Shown here: positions 35,896 to 43,757 of the stretch, piece by piece | Numbering within the stretch: the first letter of the stretch is position 1 | Layout of the letters: each line of letters starts with the position of its first letter | NCBI GenBank assembly: GCA_014238205.1 | Contig: JABABM010000019.1 | Location: 336 to 46,154 of the forward strand | DNA length: 45,819 nt | Source: Phycisphaerales bacterium | GTDB lineage: Bacteria > Planctomycetota > Phycisphaerae > Phycisphaerales > SM1A02 | Reading direction: 5' to 3' | Position numbers and translations under genes: made by a program | The notes under the pieces: generated by a model | Told to the model about the DNA's origin: nothing | The model's database searches: none | What the model saw: the letters and a program-made list of their open reading frames with translations, nothing else

Positions 35896-36096
35896 GCATT
35901 TGTCCTTGATTCTCGACTACGAAACCCCTTATTTCATGCCAATGGGCCCGGATATGGTCATGGGGGGGGTTATCGGGCTGATAAAGTGCATCAAGCACGG
36001 TTTGAATGGCCAAAAAGGGCGAATCGAACCGGTTCCAAGGAGCGTATTTGATCGAGTGCAGATATGGCCGTGGGCATCCTTGCCCGTATTGCCATT

Positions 36097-39000
36097 TCAG
36101 GGGCTGATGACCTGGCCATCATTGGTGTTTCCAGGGGTCGCAAGGTCCACGAGGAGTGTCCATGTGAAGTCGCCTGCAAGGCCTCCAGTACCCGTGAGAC
36201 CGATCGAGGAGAGTTCACTCACCCCTAGTTCCTCGACCCCGACATCAGTGGATGTCATGCCTTCTGCAGGCCCGTCAGTGGCCGCAAAGGACCCCTCGTA
36301 GGAGAGGAAGACCGCGATCGATCCTCCAATGTCCAGGGACATGCCGTCAGGACTTCCATTCTGGATTCCACTGATCGAGCTGGAATAGATCGCCCAGCCT
36401 GCACCCGTTTCACCAAGTGTGAAGTCGCTCCCGATGTTGTGAGAGCCGTAGGCCACGCCATTGCTTCCGTTGTACAGGGTCAGTGTGACCAGGGATGGGT
36501 CGACGCCATCAAGCAGGACGACTTCCACGAACTCGTTGAGATCGCCCCCTGCGTTGTCGTAGTGGAACTCGTTGATCCAGAGATTCGTGGGAATCTCTCC
36601 TTCGCAATCATCTGGAATTCCATTTCCATTGACATCTTCCTGGGTTCCATCTGCGATTTCACAGACATCACCGATGCCGTCAAAGTCGCAGTCTTCCTGG
36701 CCGGGGTTGGGCAGGTAGCAGTTGTCAAACTCATCGGAGATGCCATCCCCATCCGTATCGATGGGCACATCACAACTTCCAAGTGCAGCACCTTCATGGG
36801 TGTAGCCCGGGGACCAGAGACTTCCGTCCGAGGCCACTTCGGAATGCTTGTAGAAGGTTTCTCCATAGACATCAGGTGAACGCGTCAGGCTCTGGTTGTC
36901 GCCGCCCTCTGATCCATAGATGACCTGGAGCTGCAGGCCGCCGCCATCATCAGTGATGGACACGGTGTCGCCACTGTTGTTCAAGCCGATGTAGCCCGTC
37001 GAAGCCGTCTGGACAAGGGCATTTCCGAAGTCGCCTGTCGGCGTACCACCACCAAAGACGATGATGGCACATTGGTCGTCGAGTACGGTGCCGACCGGGA
37101 AGATGTGTCGCGTGGCGACCGCATCACTGAGCGACCAGTTGCTCATGTCAATAGAGACGCCGCTGCGGTTGACGATCTCCACGAACTCGTCATTGCCATA
37201 TTCTCCCACACCATCGCCATTTGCATCACCGTCGGCATACGTGCCATCAGGATTGCTGGAGGGGTCGGCATGGATCTCGTTGATCACGAAGACCGGGGTT
37301 TCGCATTCGTCAGGAACACCATTTCCATTGGCATCTTCTGCAGTCCCGTCAAGAATCTCGCAGGCATCCGGTACGCCATTGGGCTGGCAGTCTTCCTGGC
37401 ATTCGTCCGGTATGCCATTGCCGTCGCAGTCCCCGGAGGTGCCATCAGCGACATCGCACTCATCGGCGATGCCGTTTCCATTGCAGTCGCTTTCACAGTT
37501 GTCGGGAATGCCGTTGCCATTGCAGTCGTCTGCAAGCCCGTCTGCGATCGCGCAGGCATCACCGATGCCATCGCCGTCGCAGTCGGCCTGGTCCTCGTTG
37601 GCCAGATCCGGGCAGTTGTCGCATGTGTCGGCGATGCCATCGCCATCACTATCGCCGGTTGCGCAGTTGTTCATCTCGCCTGGAGTGTCGGCAAGCAGAT
37701 CGAAGCAGCCCACGTTCCAGGTTCCACTGCCATCTGGGCAACGGAATGCATGGGCTGTGGTGTATTCGCCGTCTGGTCCAACGGTCACGTCGGTGTAGAC
37801 CGGGTTTCCAGTGGCCGGATCAGGGCCGATGAAGGCCACGGCATCCTTGATATACAGCCATGGGGCACTGTCCAATACGCCGTCGTCATTGGTATCGAGG
37901 TCATCTCCGGGAAGGCCGGTGAAGCCACGAACGATCATGTAGGTCGCTTGGTCGCTGTTTTCAAAGTTCAACGAGGCGATTGAGTCGGGAACTCCGAGGG
38001 TAAATGTGTCCTCGGCAATCACGAACGTGCCATCAGCCGTGATCGACTGACCCGAGAGGTCCACTGCAACCTCGATAACGCCGAAGTCGCCTGTATCCCC
38101 ATCACCAATCACGATGAAGGCATGGTCGTCCATGGAGGTGCCAGGGATGCCATACAACTCCAGGTACTCGTCATCATCGGCACCAGGCTGATTCGTTCGA
38201 ATTTCATTGAGCGCCAAATCGACCTCGGCGCTGCATGTCACATCAATGCAGGACTGGTCGGGATGGAAGGTGTTTCCGCCTGCTGAATCGCAGTCTGATT
38301 CCAGGGCGTTGTTGTGGCATGTGCCATCGCTTGAGCAGCAGGCTCCCGTGGGTTCAGAAGGCGTGCAGTCGGTGACACCCCACTCTGCAATGACTCCTAG
38401 CAGATCGGAGACATCGACAGTGCAGTCGCCATTGGGCATGGGGCGGCAATCACCCTGCGGACGAAACGAGCCGTCGCCGCTGGCATTCCAGTTGGCTATG
38501 ACTGCGAGCAGGTCGGAGACGTTCACGGCTCCATCAGGAGTGCCGTTGGACCCTGAGACATCTGCGGGGCAGGTTTCAGGGAGGGGGTCGTTGCATGGAT
38601 CAGAAGCCTGGGCTTCTCGGACCTCGATCGACTCGACCCAGTGCACATCGGGATACCCAAGTTGCGCCGTATTGAACCACGTTCCAAGTCCGCATTCTCC
38701 ACTTTCCGTCTTGATCCAACTGGGTGAGCTCTCCCCGGCGTCATTGGCTCCAAGCCAGTGTTGCCCTGGCAGGTTCCATTCATTGGGCATCTGGCCGGTG
38801 GGGACGAGCAACTCAATGAAGATGAGGTCCGACATGCCCAGGGTCGCTGGACTGCCGGCACTGCCCGACATGAAGAAGTCGGTCGAGTTCTCTGGAAGTG
38901 TTCCATTGATGCTCGTGATCAGGGAAAGGTCACCAGGGTTGCTGCCTGGCACGGCGATTCCATCAATATCTTTGTAGACATTGATCACGACTCCCAATGG

Positions 39001-39357
39001 CAGGTCGTTGGTTTCAAATCCCCAGTGAACACATACCAGTTCGACATCACTATTGAGCGCATGGGCGGCAAGATCGTGGTACCGACCATAGGAATGCCCA
39101 TAGGTTCCATCACTGGTGTAGCACGCCAGGGAGCCTCCAGGAATGATGGTCTGGGTATCCACGTTCTCGGAAAGGAAGAAACTCTCGCCAGTCGAGTCAC
39201 ATGCTTCGAGCAGGGCACGAGTTGCGGGCCTCTCAGCAGCCTGCGTGGGTGCCGGTCGTGGCGTAGCCAGCTGCTTGGCCGGTGGGAAAGCGGATGTTGA
39301 AGCCGTGATGGCAGCGACCGCGAAGGCCACCGAGATGGCGGGAGCATTGAAATGCAT
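36097..39357 (-). CDS. Large secreted lamin-tail-domain protein with dockerin-like pair and calcium-loop repeats
   Basis: A 1086-residue exported protein (signal peptide about residues 1-23). In order: an N-terminal beta domain (50-250), a dockerin-like cassette (262-331), one 'ACC' Cys-rich repeat (338-375), a lamin-tail-like domain (LNEIRTNQPGADDDEYLELY, from 382), thrombospondin type 3-like calcium loops (566-686; DSDGDGIADTCDNCPD and many short DCNGNGIPD units), a second lamin-tail domain (689-830; FVINEIHADP), more calcium loops (866-920) and a third lamin-tail-like domain (925-1080; LWINEFHYDN). Likely surface-exposed and calcium-stabilised. No enzyme motif was seen. The ATG at 39357 has GGAG 9 bp upstream. 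Shares its cassette with the 32938-35610 protein. Confidence 0.84.
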   Translation of the reverse strand: MHFNAPAISVAFAVAAITASTSAFPPAKQLATPRPAPTQAAERPATRALLEACDSTGESFFLSENVDTQTIIPGGSLACYTSDGTYGHSYGRYHDLAAHALNSDVELVCVHWGFETNDLPLGVVINVYKDIDGIAVPGSNPGDLSLITSINGTLPENSTDFFMSGSAGSPATLGMSDLIFIELLVPTGQMPNEWNLPGQHWLGANDAGESSPSWIKTESGECGLGTWFNTAQLGYPDVHWVESIEVREAQASDPCNDPLPETCPADVSGSNGTPDGAVNVSDLLAVIANWNASGDGSFRPQGDCRPMPNGDCTVDVSDLLGVIAEWGVTDCTPSEPTGACCSSDGTCHNNALESDCDSAGGNTFHPDQSCIDVTCSAEVDLALNEIRTNQPGADDDEYLELYGIPGTSMDDHAFIVIGDGDTGDFGVIEVAVDLSGQSITADGTFVIAEDTFTLGVPDSIASLNFENSDQATYMIVRGFTGLPGDDLDTNDDGVLDSAPWLYIKDAVAFIGPDPATGNPVYTDVTVGPDGEYTTAHAFRCPDGSGTWNVGCFDLLADTPGEMNNCATGDSDGDGIADTCDNCPDLANEDQADCDGDGIGDACAIADGLADDCNGNGIPDNCESDCNGNGIADECDVADGTSGDCDGNGIPDECQEDCQPNGVPDACEILDGTAEDANGNGVPDECETPVFVINEIHADPSSNPDGTYADGDANGDGVGEYGNDEFVEIVNRSGVSIDMSNWSLSDAVATRHIFPVGTVLDDQCAIIVFGGGTPTGDFGNALVQTASTGYIGLNNSGDTVSITDDGGGLQLQVIYGSEGGDNQSLTRSPDVYGETFYKHSEVASDGSLWSPGYTHEGAALGSCDVPIDTDGDGISDEFDNCYLPNPGQEDCDFDGIGDVCEIADGTQEDVNGNGIPDDCEGEIPTNLWINEFHYDNAGGDLNEFVEVVLLDGVDPSLVTLTLYNGSNGVAYGSHNIGSDFTLGETGAGWAIYSSSISGIQNGSPDGMSLDIGGSIAVFLSYEGSFAATDGPAEGMTSTDVGVEELGVSELSSIGLTGTGGLAGDFTWTLLVDLATPGNTNDGQVISP
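37300..37662 (-). repeat. Tandem calcium-loop (thrombospondin type 3-like) repeats
   Basis: Within the lamin-tail protein, about eight units of the form D-C-x-G-N-G-I-P-D-x-C follow one another, spaced by IADG-type linkers. The coding DNA is strongly repetitive, and the opposite strand therefore shows long low-complexity open frames that are not genes. Confidence 0.8.
38365..38574 (-). repeat. Tandem dockerin-like cassette in the lamin-tail protein
   Basis: Two units (DGAVNVSDLLAVIANW and DCTVDVSDLLGVIAEWG) with the same linker form (GDGSFRPQGDCRPMPNGD) as the copy at 34741-34947. Both copies are internal and not C-terminal, the usual place of a dockerin. Confidence 0.75.
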
Positions 39358-39496
39358 CTGGTTGTTCTCCGGGATTCCTCGTCCTCGCATGGACCCAAGG
39401 ATTGGGCCCCTGTTTCTTCCACTTACAGACTACTGAAAGATGTGGGGAATGGAACCGCGAGGAAGGGAATAGGTGTTTCTTTGAGCGAAACCCGTG

Positions 39497-39964
39497 TTAC
39501 CCGGGGCGATGCTCGATTTCACCCGGTTGTCGCTGGTTCTTGAAGTTCTCAATGCCTGTTTTTTGTACCTGCACCGCTTGATGACCAGGGTTTGCAACTT
39601 GTGTTTGAGGCTGGAGGACGAGGCTCACCCGTTCTCCGCATGAGGCGGTAAACCTGAGTCTCGTGCCATCTTGATGGTGTTCCACCTGTACGCGTGGAGA
39701 CAGGCTGTAGTAGCGGTGTCGTGCCGATGGTGTCGAAACCACCAGGTCCTGATCCCGGAGGAGTTTCAAGTTGTGACTGACCAGGCCGATGCTCTGGTCA
39801 ACTGCGTCGGCGAGTTTCGATACGGACCTGCTTTCAACAAGCAGTTCCCGGATGATTGCGAGTCGAACAGTTCCGCCCAGAAGTGCCAGCAACTTGTCCA
39901 TCGTGAGCGGGGTCAGGGAGGATCGAGAAACGGCCTTCACGGCACAGTTCATGTTCATATCCAT
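39497..39964 (-). CDS. ArsR-family transcriptional regulator
   Basis: A 155-residue winged-helix protein. The domain spans about residues 22-95: LLALLGGTVRLAIIRELL, then the recognition region VSHNLKLLRDQDLVV and wing STPSARHRYYSLS. The cysteine metal-binding box of ArsR/SmtB repressors is missing from the helix, so a metal sensor is unlikely, though one Cys follows in the tail (TASCGERV). The C-terminal tail of about 60 residues is longer than usual. AAGGAT precedes the ATG at 39964 on the minus strand. It lies 139 bp upstream of the lamin-tail protein on the same strand and may regulate or be co-transcribed with it. Confidence 0.85.
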   Translation of the reverse strand: MDMNMNCAVKAVSRSSLTPLTMDKLLALLGGTVRLAIIRELLVESRSVSKLADAVDQSIGLVSHNLKLLRDQDLVVSTPSARHRYYSLSPRVQVEHHQDGTRLRFTASCGERVSLVLQPQTQVANPGHQAVQVQKTGIENFKNQRQPGEIEHRPG

Positions 39965-40249
39965 GGTTCAATCCTTGGTGGGTGGTGGGTCCTGCAATAC
40001 GGGGCAAGCAGTAATTGGGGGCACGGCACACGACAATCAGGGCATGTTCGCCTTCGCATTTACAGGTTGAAGATCCCGGAAGGGCACGCTTCACATGAGA
40101 AATTCATGCACGGGACTGGCCGACCAGTCATCCTCGGGACCCGACCCTTGATGCATCCCGTACACAGGCGTATACGTCCATGGATGAAATTGGGTGCGTA
40201 GAATTGCTGTTTCTGAAGACAAAGGTCTGCCAGGTCTTTTTAGCAGCAT

Positions 40250-40366
40250 TCAGAGCAGTACATATGCAAGCCCGGTCCCGATCAGCACCCCCCCGATGAG
40301 CATCATGGCCCAGGCTATCTGCCTGGCTTTTCGACGCCCCGCAGGTGTACTCCGCCGTGAGCCCAT
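40250..40366 (-). CDS. Possible 38-residue single-span membrane peptide
   Basis: A short open frame: a basic N-terminus (MGSRRSTPAGRRKARQ) followed by one hydrophobic helix (IAWAMMLIGGVLIGTGLAY) and stop. AGGAGCAGG lies 7-15 bases before the ATG on the minus strand. It begins 46 bp after the 3' end of tRNA-Leu, on the same strand. The positive-inside charge pattern and ribosome binding site favour a real gene, but the length makes chance possible. The 285 bp between it and the ArsR gene hold no other gene I can support. Confidence 0.45.
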   Translation of the reverse strand: MGSRRSTPAGRRKARQIAWAMMLIGGVLIGTGLAYVLL

Positions 40367-40412
40367 TGGTTGCCTGCTCCTGGGTGCATGTTTCCAGTAT
40401 GTCCAGAAGAAA

Positions 40413-40496
40413 TACCGAAGGTGGGACTCGAACCCACACTCCCCAAGGGGAACCGGATTTTGAATCCGGCGCGTCTGCCAATTCCGCCACTCCGGC
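40413..40496 (-). tRNA. tRNA-Leu (anticodon CAA)
   Basis: The minus strand folds as a class II tRNA: acceptor GCCGGAG paired with CTTCGGT, with G-U pairs at two positions; D arm containing GGCAGACGC; anticodon stem CCGGA/TCCGG with loop TTCAAAA giving CAA (reads UUG codons); long variable arm with CCCC/GGGG; T arm with GTTCGAGTC. The discriminator base is A, and the CCA end is not encoded. The large variable arm and A73 fit leucine. Confidence 0.96.
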
Positions 40497-40585
40497 TTCT
40501 TACCAGTTCAAGGGCATCTTCCCGTGCAATGCCATGACCGTCAATCATCAGGGGATTGAACTCCAAACCCATGGCGAGGTGGCGA

Positions 40586-40591
40586 TACACT
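40586..40591 (+). promoter_or_regulatory. Candidate -10 element of the DUF1573-type gene
   Basis: TACACT ends 6 bp before the ATG at 40598. No Shine-Dalgarno sequence is at a proper distance, so a leaderless transcript is possible. Confidence 0.35.
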
Positions 40592-40597
40592 GTCAAG

Positions 40598-41833
40598 ATG
40601 CAAGTGAGTGCCCTGCAATCACGATTTCACCGGCGTGGCCTGTCCTCCAACTCGCTCCTTTCGCTGGTAGCCGTTGGTGTTCTGCTCCTGGTGATCATCT
40701 ACCTGTTCACATCCATGAACCAGGACCGTCCAAGGAGGCAGGCTGCTCCATCGGAGCGGTCTTCCTCGACACCATCGAGCCCGGCATCATCGATTGCTCC
40801 AGCAATCCCTCCTCCAGCTCCGCTTTCTGCAGGAGATGAGAATGACCCGGTCGCGGCTGTTTCCATTCTTCCGGAGGGATTTGACTTTGGCGTGATGAAG
40901 CCCGGGTCCGTGACGAGGCGCACCGTGGAGTTGAGAAACGACTCGACCTCGGCGATTCGTATCCTGGGCACCAAGAGAACCTGTTCCTGTACGACGGTTG
41001 AGATGAACCCGGGCCTGCTTCAGCCTGGTGCTTCAATGCCCTTGACTGCAATCATGGCTGCTGACCTGACTCCAAAGGACAAGAACTCGGTCAAGGTGGT
41101 GGTCCAGTACGAGGACCTGGCACCAACGACCATCTCCATCAAGGGCGTCATCAGCCAGGCTGTCTCATCACTGCCACGTGATATCAGGATGCATCCCGGG
41201 GGCTACAACAATCCAACCTACCGGACGACAGGACTGCTGACCCTTCGTTCCATGGATGGCAAGCCATTCCAGGTTACACGTGTTGCTGGAGAAACTCCGG
41301 TCTTTCAGTCGGCCGCCTCCTCGATGGCTCCATCCATCTCGCAGATCATTCGCTGGGACATGTCCGACTACGACCAGGAGACCGGGCTTGATGCATCTGG
41401 TGAACGCATCCCGGGTTTCCTGCTCGTTGAAACGGATCACCCTGATGCTCCCGTTGTTGCGGTTCCCCTGAACCACAAGATTGATCGGATTCAGCCCCGA
41501 GGGGATCGCCCCTGGTTCTTTCTCGATCGTCGCGTCGTGCTCGACCCTGTAGATTCCGGTCGAAGTGTCGAGTTCCTTCTGCCGGTCAACGGCATGTCAA
41601 CGGCCTCTGCCGAAGATGTCGTCGATACAGTCCAGACTGATGCCACGACGTTCAAGGCCGAACTGATCGGTATCGAGCCACACGTGGACGGCAAGCGTAC
41701 AAACCTGCGTGTACTTGTAACACCTTCCCCAGGCCACCGGGGAGCCTTCATGGGGCAGATCCAGGTCATGTCATCGAATCATTCGGTTCCATTCACCGTG
41801 ATCGGATTCGCCAGGGAACCCGGCGGCTCGTGA
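40598..41833 (+). CDS. Membrane-anchored DUF1573-type protein
   Basis: A 411-residue protein with one N-terminal membrane helix (about residues 18-38, LLSLVAVGVLLLVIIYLF), a Pro/Ser-rich linker and an Ig-like DUF1573 domain (about 83-185) with the signature FDFGVMKPGS, ELRNDS and TCSCTTVEM. A second beta-rich region follows (about 190-411). DUF1573 proteins are numerous in planctomycetes and Bacteroidetes and their role is not known. The frame allows starts at 40556 (TTG) and 40571 (ATG); 40598 is chosen for the TACACT hexamer 6 bp before it. Its stop overlaps the ispD GTG as GTGA. Confidence 0.83.
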   Translation: MQVSALQSRFHRRGLSSNSLLSLVAVGVLLLVIIYLFTSMNQDRPRRQAAPSERSSSTPSSPASSIAPAIPPPAPLSAGDENDPVAAVSILPEGFDFGVMKPGSVTRRTVELRNDSTSAIRILGTKRTCSCTTVEMNPGLLQPGASMPLTAIMAADLTPKDKNSVKVVVQYEDLAPTTISIKGVISQAVSSLPRDIRMHPGGYNNPTYRTTGLLTLRSMDGKPFQVTRVAGETPVFQSAASSMAPSISQIIRWDMSDYDQETGLDASGERIPGFLLVETDHPDAPVVAVPLNHKIDRIQPRGDRPWFFLDRRVVLDPVDSGRSVEFLLPVNGMSTASAEDVVDTVQTDATTFKAELIGIEPHVDGKRTNLRVLVTPSPGHRGAFMGQIQVMSSNHSVPFTVIGFAREPGGS

Positions 41834-42624
41834 ACCTCTGCGTCATCATTCCGGCAGCCGGCAGAAGCGTACGATTCGGTCGGGAGGACAAGCTGTCCAG
41901 CGACCTTGGTGGCCGGGCGGTGCTGCTCCGGACGATCGAATGCTTTGCGCGGCGAGACGAGGTCTCTTCGATCATCGTCGCCGGTCCTCCCGGTGATCTT
42001 GATACGTTCAAGGATCGATTCGGAGCAGCGCTGGGATTTCATGGTGTCACGATTGTCGAAGGCGGAGAGGCCGGCCGGTGGGAGACGGTGAAGCGGGCGC
42101 TTGCACATGTGCCCGAGGAGTCGACGCACGTGGCGGTGCATGACGCTGCCCGTCCGAACGTGACCGACGTGTTGCTCGATCGAATCCTGGTTGCGGCCGG
42201 GTCGCTTCCCGCTGTCGTGCCATCGACACCCTTGTCCTCGACCATCAAGCGTATCGATCCCGATGCTGCCATCGATGCGGGCGAATCGGGCGATGTACTT
42301 GCCGATGCCATCCTTGGTGATGCGGGTCGGCTGGCGGTTCCAGCGACTCCTGTCGAGGAAACCGTCGATCGACGCACCCTTGTCGCTGCGCAGACACCAC
42401 AGGTGTTCGAGCGATCGCTGCTCCAGCGGGCCTATGATCGAGACGGGCTGGACCATGCAACCGATGACGCACAGGTGGTCGAGGGACTTGGAGAGACCGT
42501 TCACGTGGTTGAGGGTGACCCGGGCAATATCAAGATCACGACACCGCGGGACCTGGACCTTGCACGGGCACTTCTCAAGAGCCAGCCCAAGCCTCGTCCA
42601 GCAGGTGATCCCTTCGGCTCGTAG
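41830..42624 (+). CDS. ispD: 2-C-methyl-D-erythritol 4-phosphate cytidylyltransferase
   Basis: A 264-residue IspD, the CTP-dependent third enzyme of the MEP isoprenoid pathway. Family marks: the N-terminal nucleotide-binding segment (IIPAAGRSVRFG, then DKLSSDLGGR), VHDAARPNV, the AAQTPQVF motif, and TDDAQVVEGL with GDPGNIKITTP at the end. The usual R-x-D-S-V segment is R-W-E-T-V here, and the loop around residues 133-160 is somewhat long. The start is GTG, overlapping the DUF1573 stop. No other MEP gene is adjacent. Confidence 0.9.
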   Translation: MNLCVIIPAAGRSVRFGREDKLSSDLGGRAVLLRTIECFARRDEVSSIIVAGPPGDLDTFKDRFGAALGFHGVTIVEGGEAGRWETVKRALAHVPEESTHVAVHDAARPNVTDVLLDRILVAAGSLPAVVPSTPLSSTIKRIDPDAAIDAGESGDVLADAILGDAGRLAVPATPVEETVDRRTLVAAQTPQVFERSLLQRAYDRDGLDHATDDAQVVEGLGETVHVVEGDPGNIKITTPRDLDLARALLKSQPKPRPAGDPFGS

Positions 42625-42668
42625 GCCGAGTCTGAATATTGGACGGTCATTCGACCGATGGGGGACAG

Positions 42669-43757
42669 GTGACAACATTGAGGCCAATATCAGTCATAGT
42701 TCCCACGTTCAGGGAAGCAGGCAGTCTCCCGGGATTGCTTGACGGCCTCGCATCCCTTCGAGCCGACGGTCACGACCTCGAGGTGATCATCGTCGATGAC
42801 AACTCGAAGGATGGCACCATCGAGTTGATCGCCGAGCGTGACGAGTCGTGGGTTCGGTTGATCACGCGAACCAGTGAGCGGGGACTTTCCTCGGCGGTCA
42901 TTCGTGGTCTCGAGGAAGCGAGACACGATGTCCTGGTCGTCATGGATGCGGATGGCTCGCATCCGACATCCTCGATCCCGGACATGGAGCAGGCACTTGC
43001 AGCCGGAGCCGAGTTTACGCTGGGGTCGAGGTATATCGCAGGCGGCTCGACGGAAGATGGATGGGGGGTTCTCCGCTGGATCAACTCGAAGGTTGCGACT
43101 CTCATGGCGCGTCCATTCACGAAGGTGCTTGATCCCATGAGTGGTTTCATCGGGATCGAGCGTGCAACGTGGCAGCGTGCAGCCGAACTGGATCCGATCG
43201 GCTACAAGATCGGTCTTGAATTGATCGTCAAGTGTCGCTGCACGAACGTGGTCGAAGTGCCGATTCACTTCAGCACGCGAAGGCATGGCGAAAGCAAGTT
43301 GTCCCTGAAGGTGCAGTGGCAGTACCTGGTGCACATCGTTCTTCTTGCACGCTTCAAGTACCCGCGCCTGTCGAGTTTCATTCCCTTTGCGTGCGTGGGT
43401 GCTTCGGGGATGGTCGTCTATGCAGGACTTCTGGCCCTGCTCGATGTCATGGCAGGAGCAGTGGTCGATACGTGGCTCCGGATTCTCGTTGCCGTACTCC
43501 TCACGATGACATGGAACTTCCTGTGGGACAGGAGGCTTGCCTTCTGGGACGCCGGCTCCAGGTCGATTGCCAGGCAGTACGCCGGCTTCGTGGTTGTGTG
43601 TTCGGTCCCGGTCCTCGTGACATTCTTCGTCACCTGGTACTACAGCGACAAGGTCATGCTGCCACTGGCAGGCATCATGGGATCCGCGATCGGATCTGCG
43701 CTTGGACTGCTCTTCAACTGGGCAGTCAACAGGCTTGTTGTCTTCAAACGGGACTGA
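42669..43757 (+). CDS. GT2 glycosyltransferase (dolichol-phosphate-mannose synthase type) fused to GtrA
   Basis: A 362-residue fusion. Residues about 7-235 are a family 2 glycosyltransferase of the polyprenyl-phosphate sugar synthase type: SVIVPTFREAG, VDDNSKDGT, DADGSHP (the DxD-type metal site), SRYIAGG and DPMSGFIGIER. Residues about 240-360 are a GtrA-type domain with four membrane helices that is thought to help move lipid-linked sugars. The combination makes polyprenyl-phosphate hexoses for surface glycans. GTG 42669 is chosen, with GGGGGAC just upstream; a TTG at 42639 is less likely. It ends 14 bp inside the convergent uvrA. Confidence 0.9.
   Translation: MTTLRPISVIVPTFREAGSLPGLLDGLASLRADGHDLEVIIVDDNSKDGTIELIAERDESWVRLITRTSERGLSSAVIRGLEEARHDVLVVMDADGSHPTSSIPDMEQALAAGAEFTLGSRYIAGGSTEDGWGVLRWINSKVATLMARPFTKVLDPMSGFIGIERATWQRAAELDPIGYKIGLELIVKCRCTNVVEVPIHFSTRRHGESKLSLKVQWQYLVHIVLLARFKYPRLSSFIPFACVGASGMVVYAGLLALLDVMAGAVVDTWLRILVAVLLTMTWNFLWDRRLAFWDAGSRSIARQYAGFVVVCSVPVLVTFFVTWYYSDKVMLPLAGIMGSAIGSALGLLFNWAVNRLVVFKRD

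Larger units (their letters stand above)
35611..36096. other. 486-bp intergenic region, promoter and leader of the dockerin-like gene
   Basis: No convincing gene lies here; the open frames have no coding character. The stretch is AT-richer than the surroundings. It holds a near-perfect 22-bp palindrome (35650-35671), an 8-bp inverted repeat (GCCATTGC/GCAATGGC, 35786-35809) and a possible promoter (35869-35895) for the minus-strand gene. The distal end is the 3' flank of the 1086-residue protein gene, with a weak GGGCA/TGCCC hairpin at 36072-36085. Confidence 0.55.

Noticed and set aside
37300..37662. Regular short repeats that might suggest a CRISPR array
   Set aside because: Repeats and spacers encode a continuous calcium-loop protein segment, unit lengths are multiples of three, and no cas gene is near.
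37061..37983. Long open frames on the plus strand of low complexity (Ser/Pro/Leu-rich or Ala/Ile/Val-rich)
   Set aside because: They are the complement of the calcium-loop repeats of the lamin-tail protein, whose reading frame explains the sequence fully.
40128..40490. Open frame of 120 codons on the minus strand starting MAELADAPDSKSG
   Set aside because: Its first part is the sequence of tRNA-Leu read as protein, a well-known false gene; the rest has no coding character.
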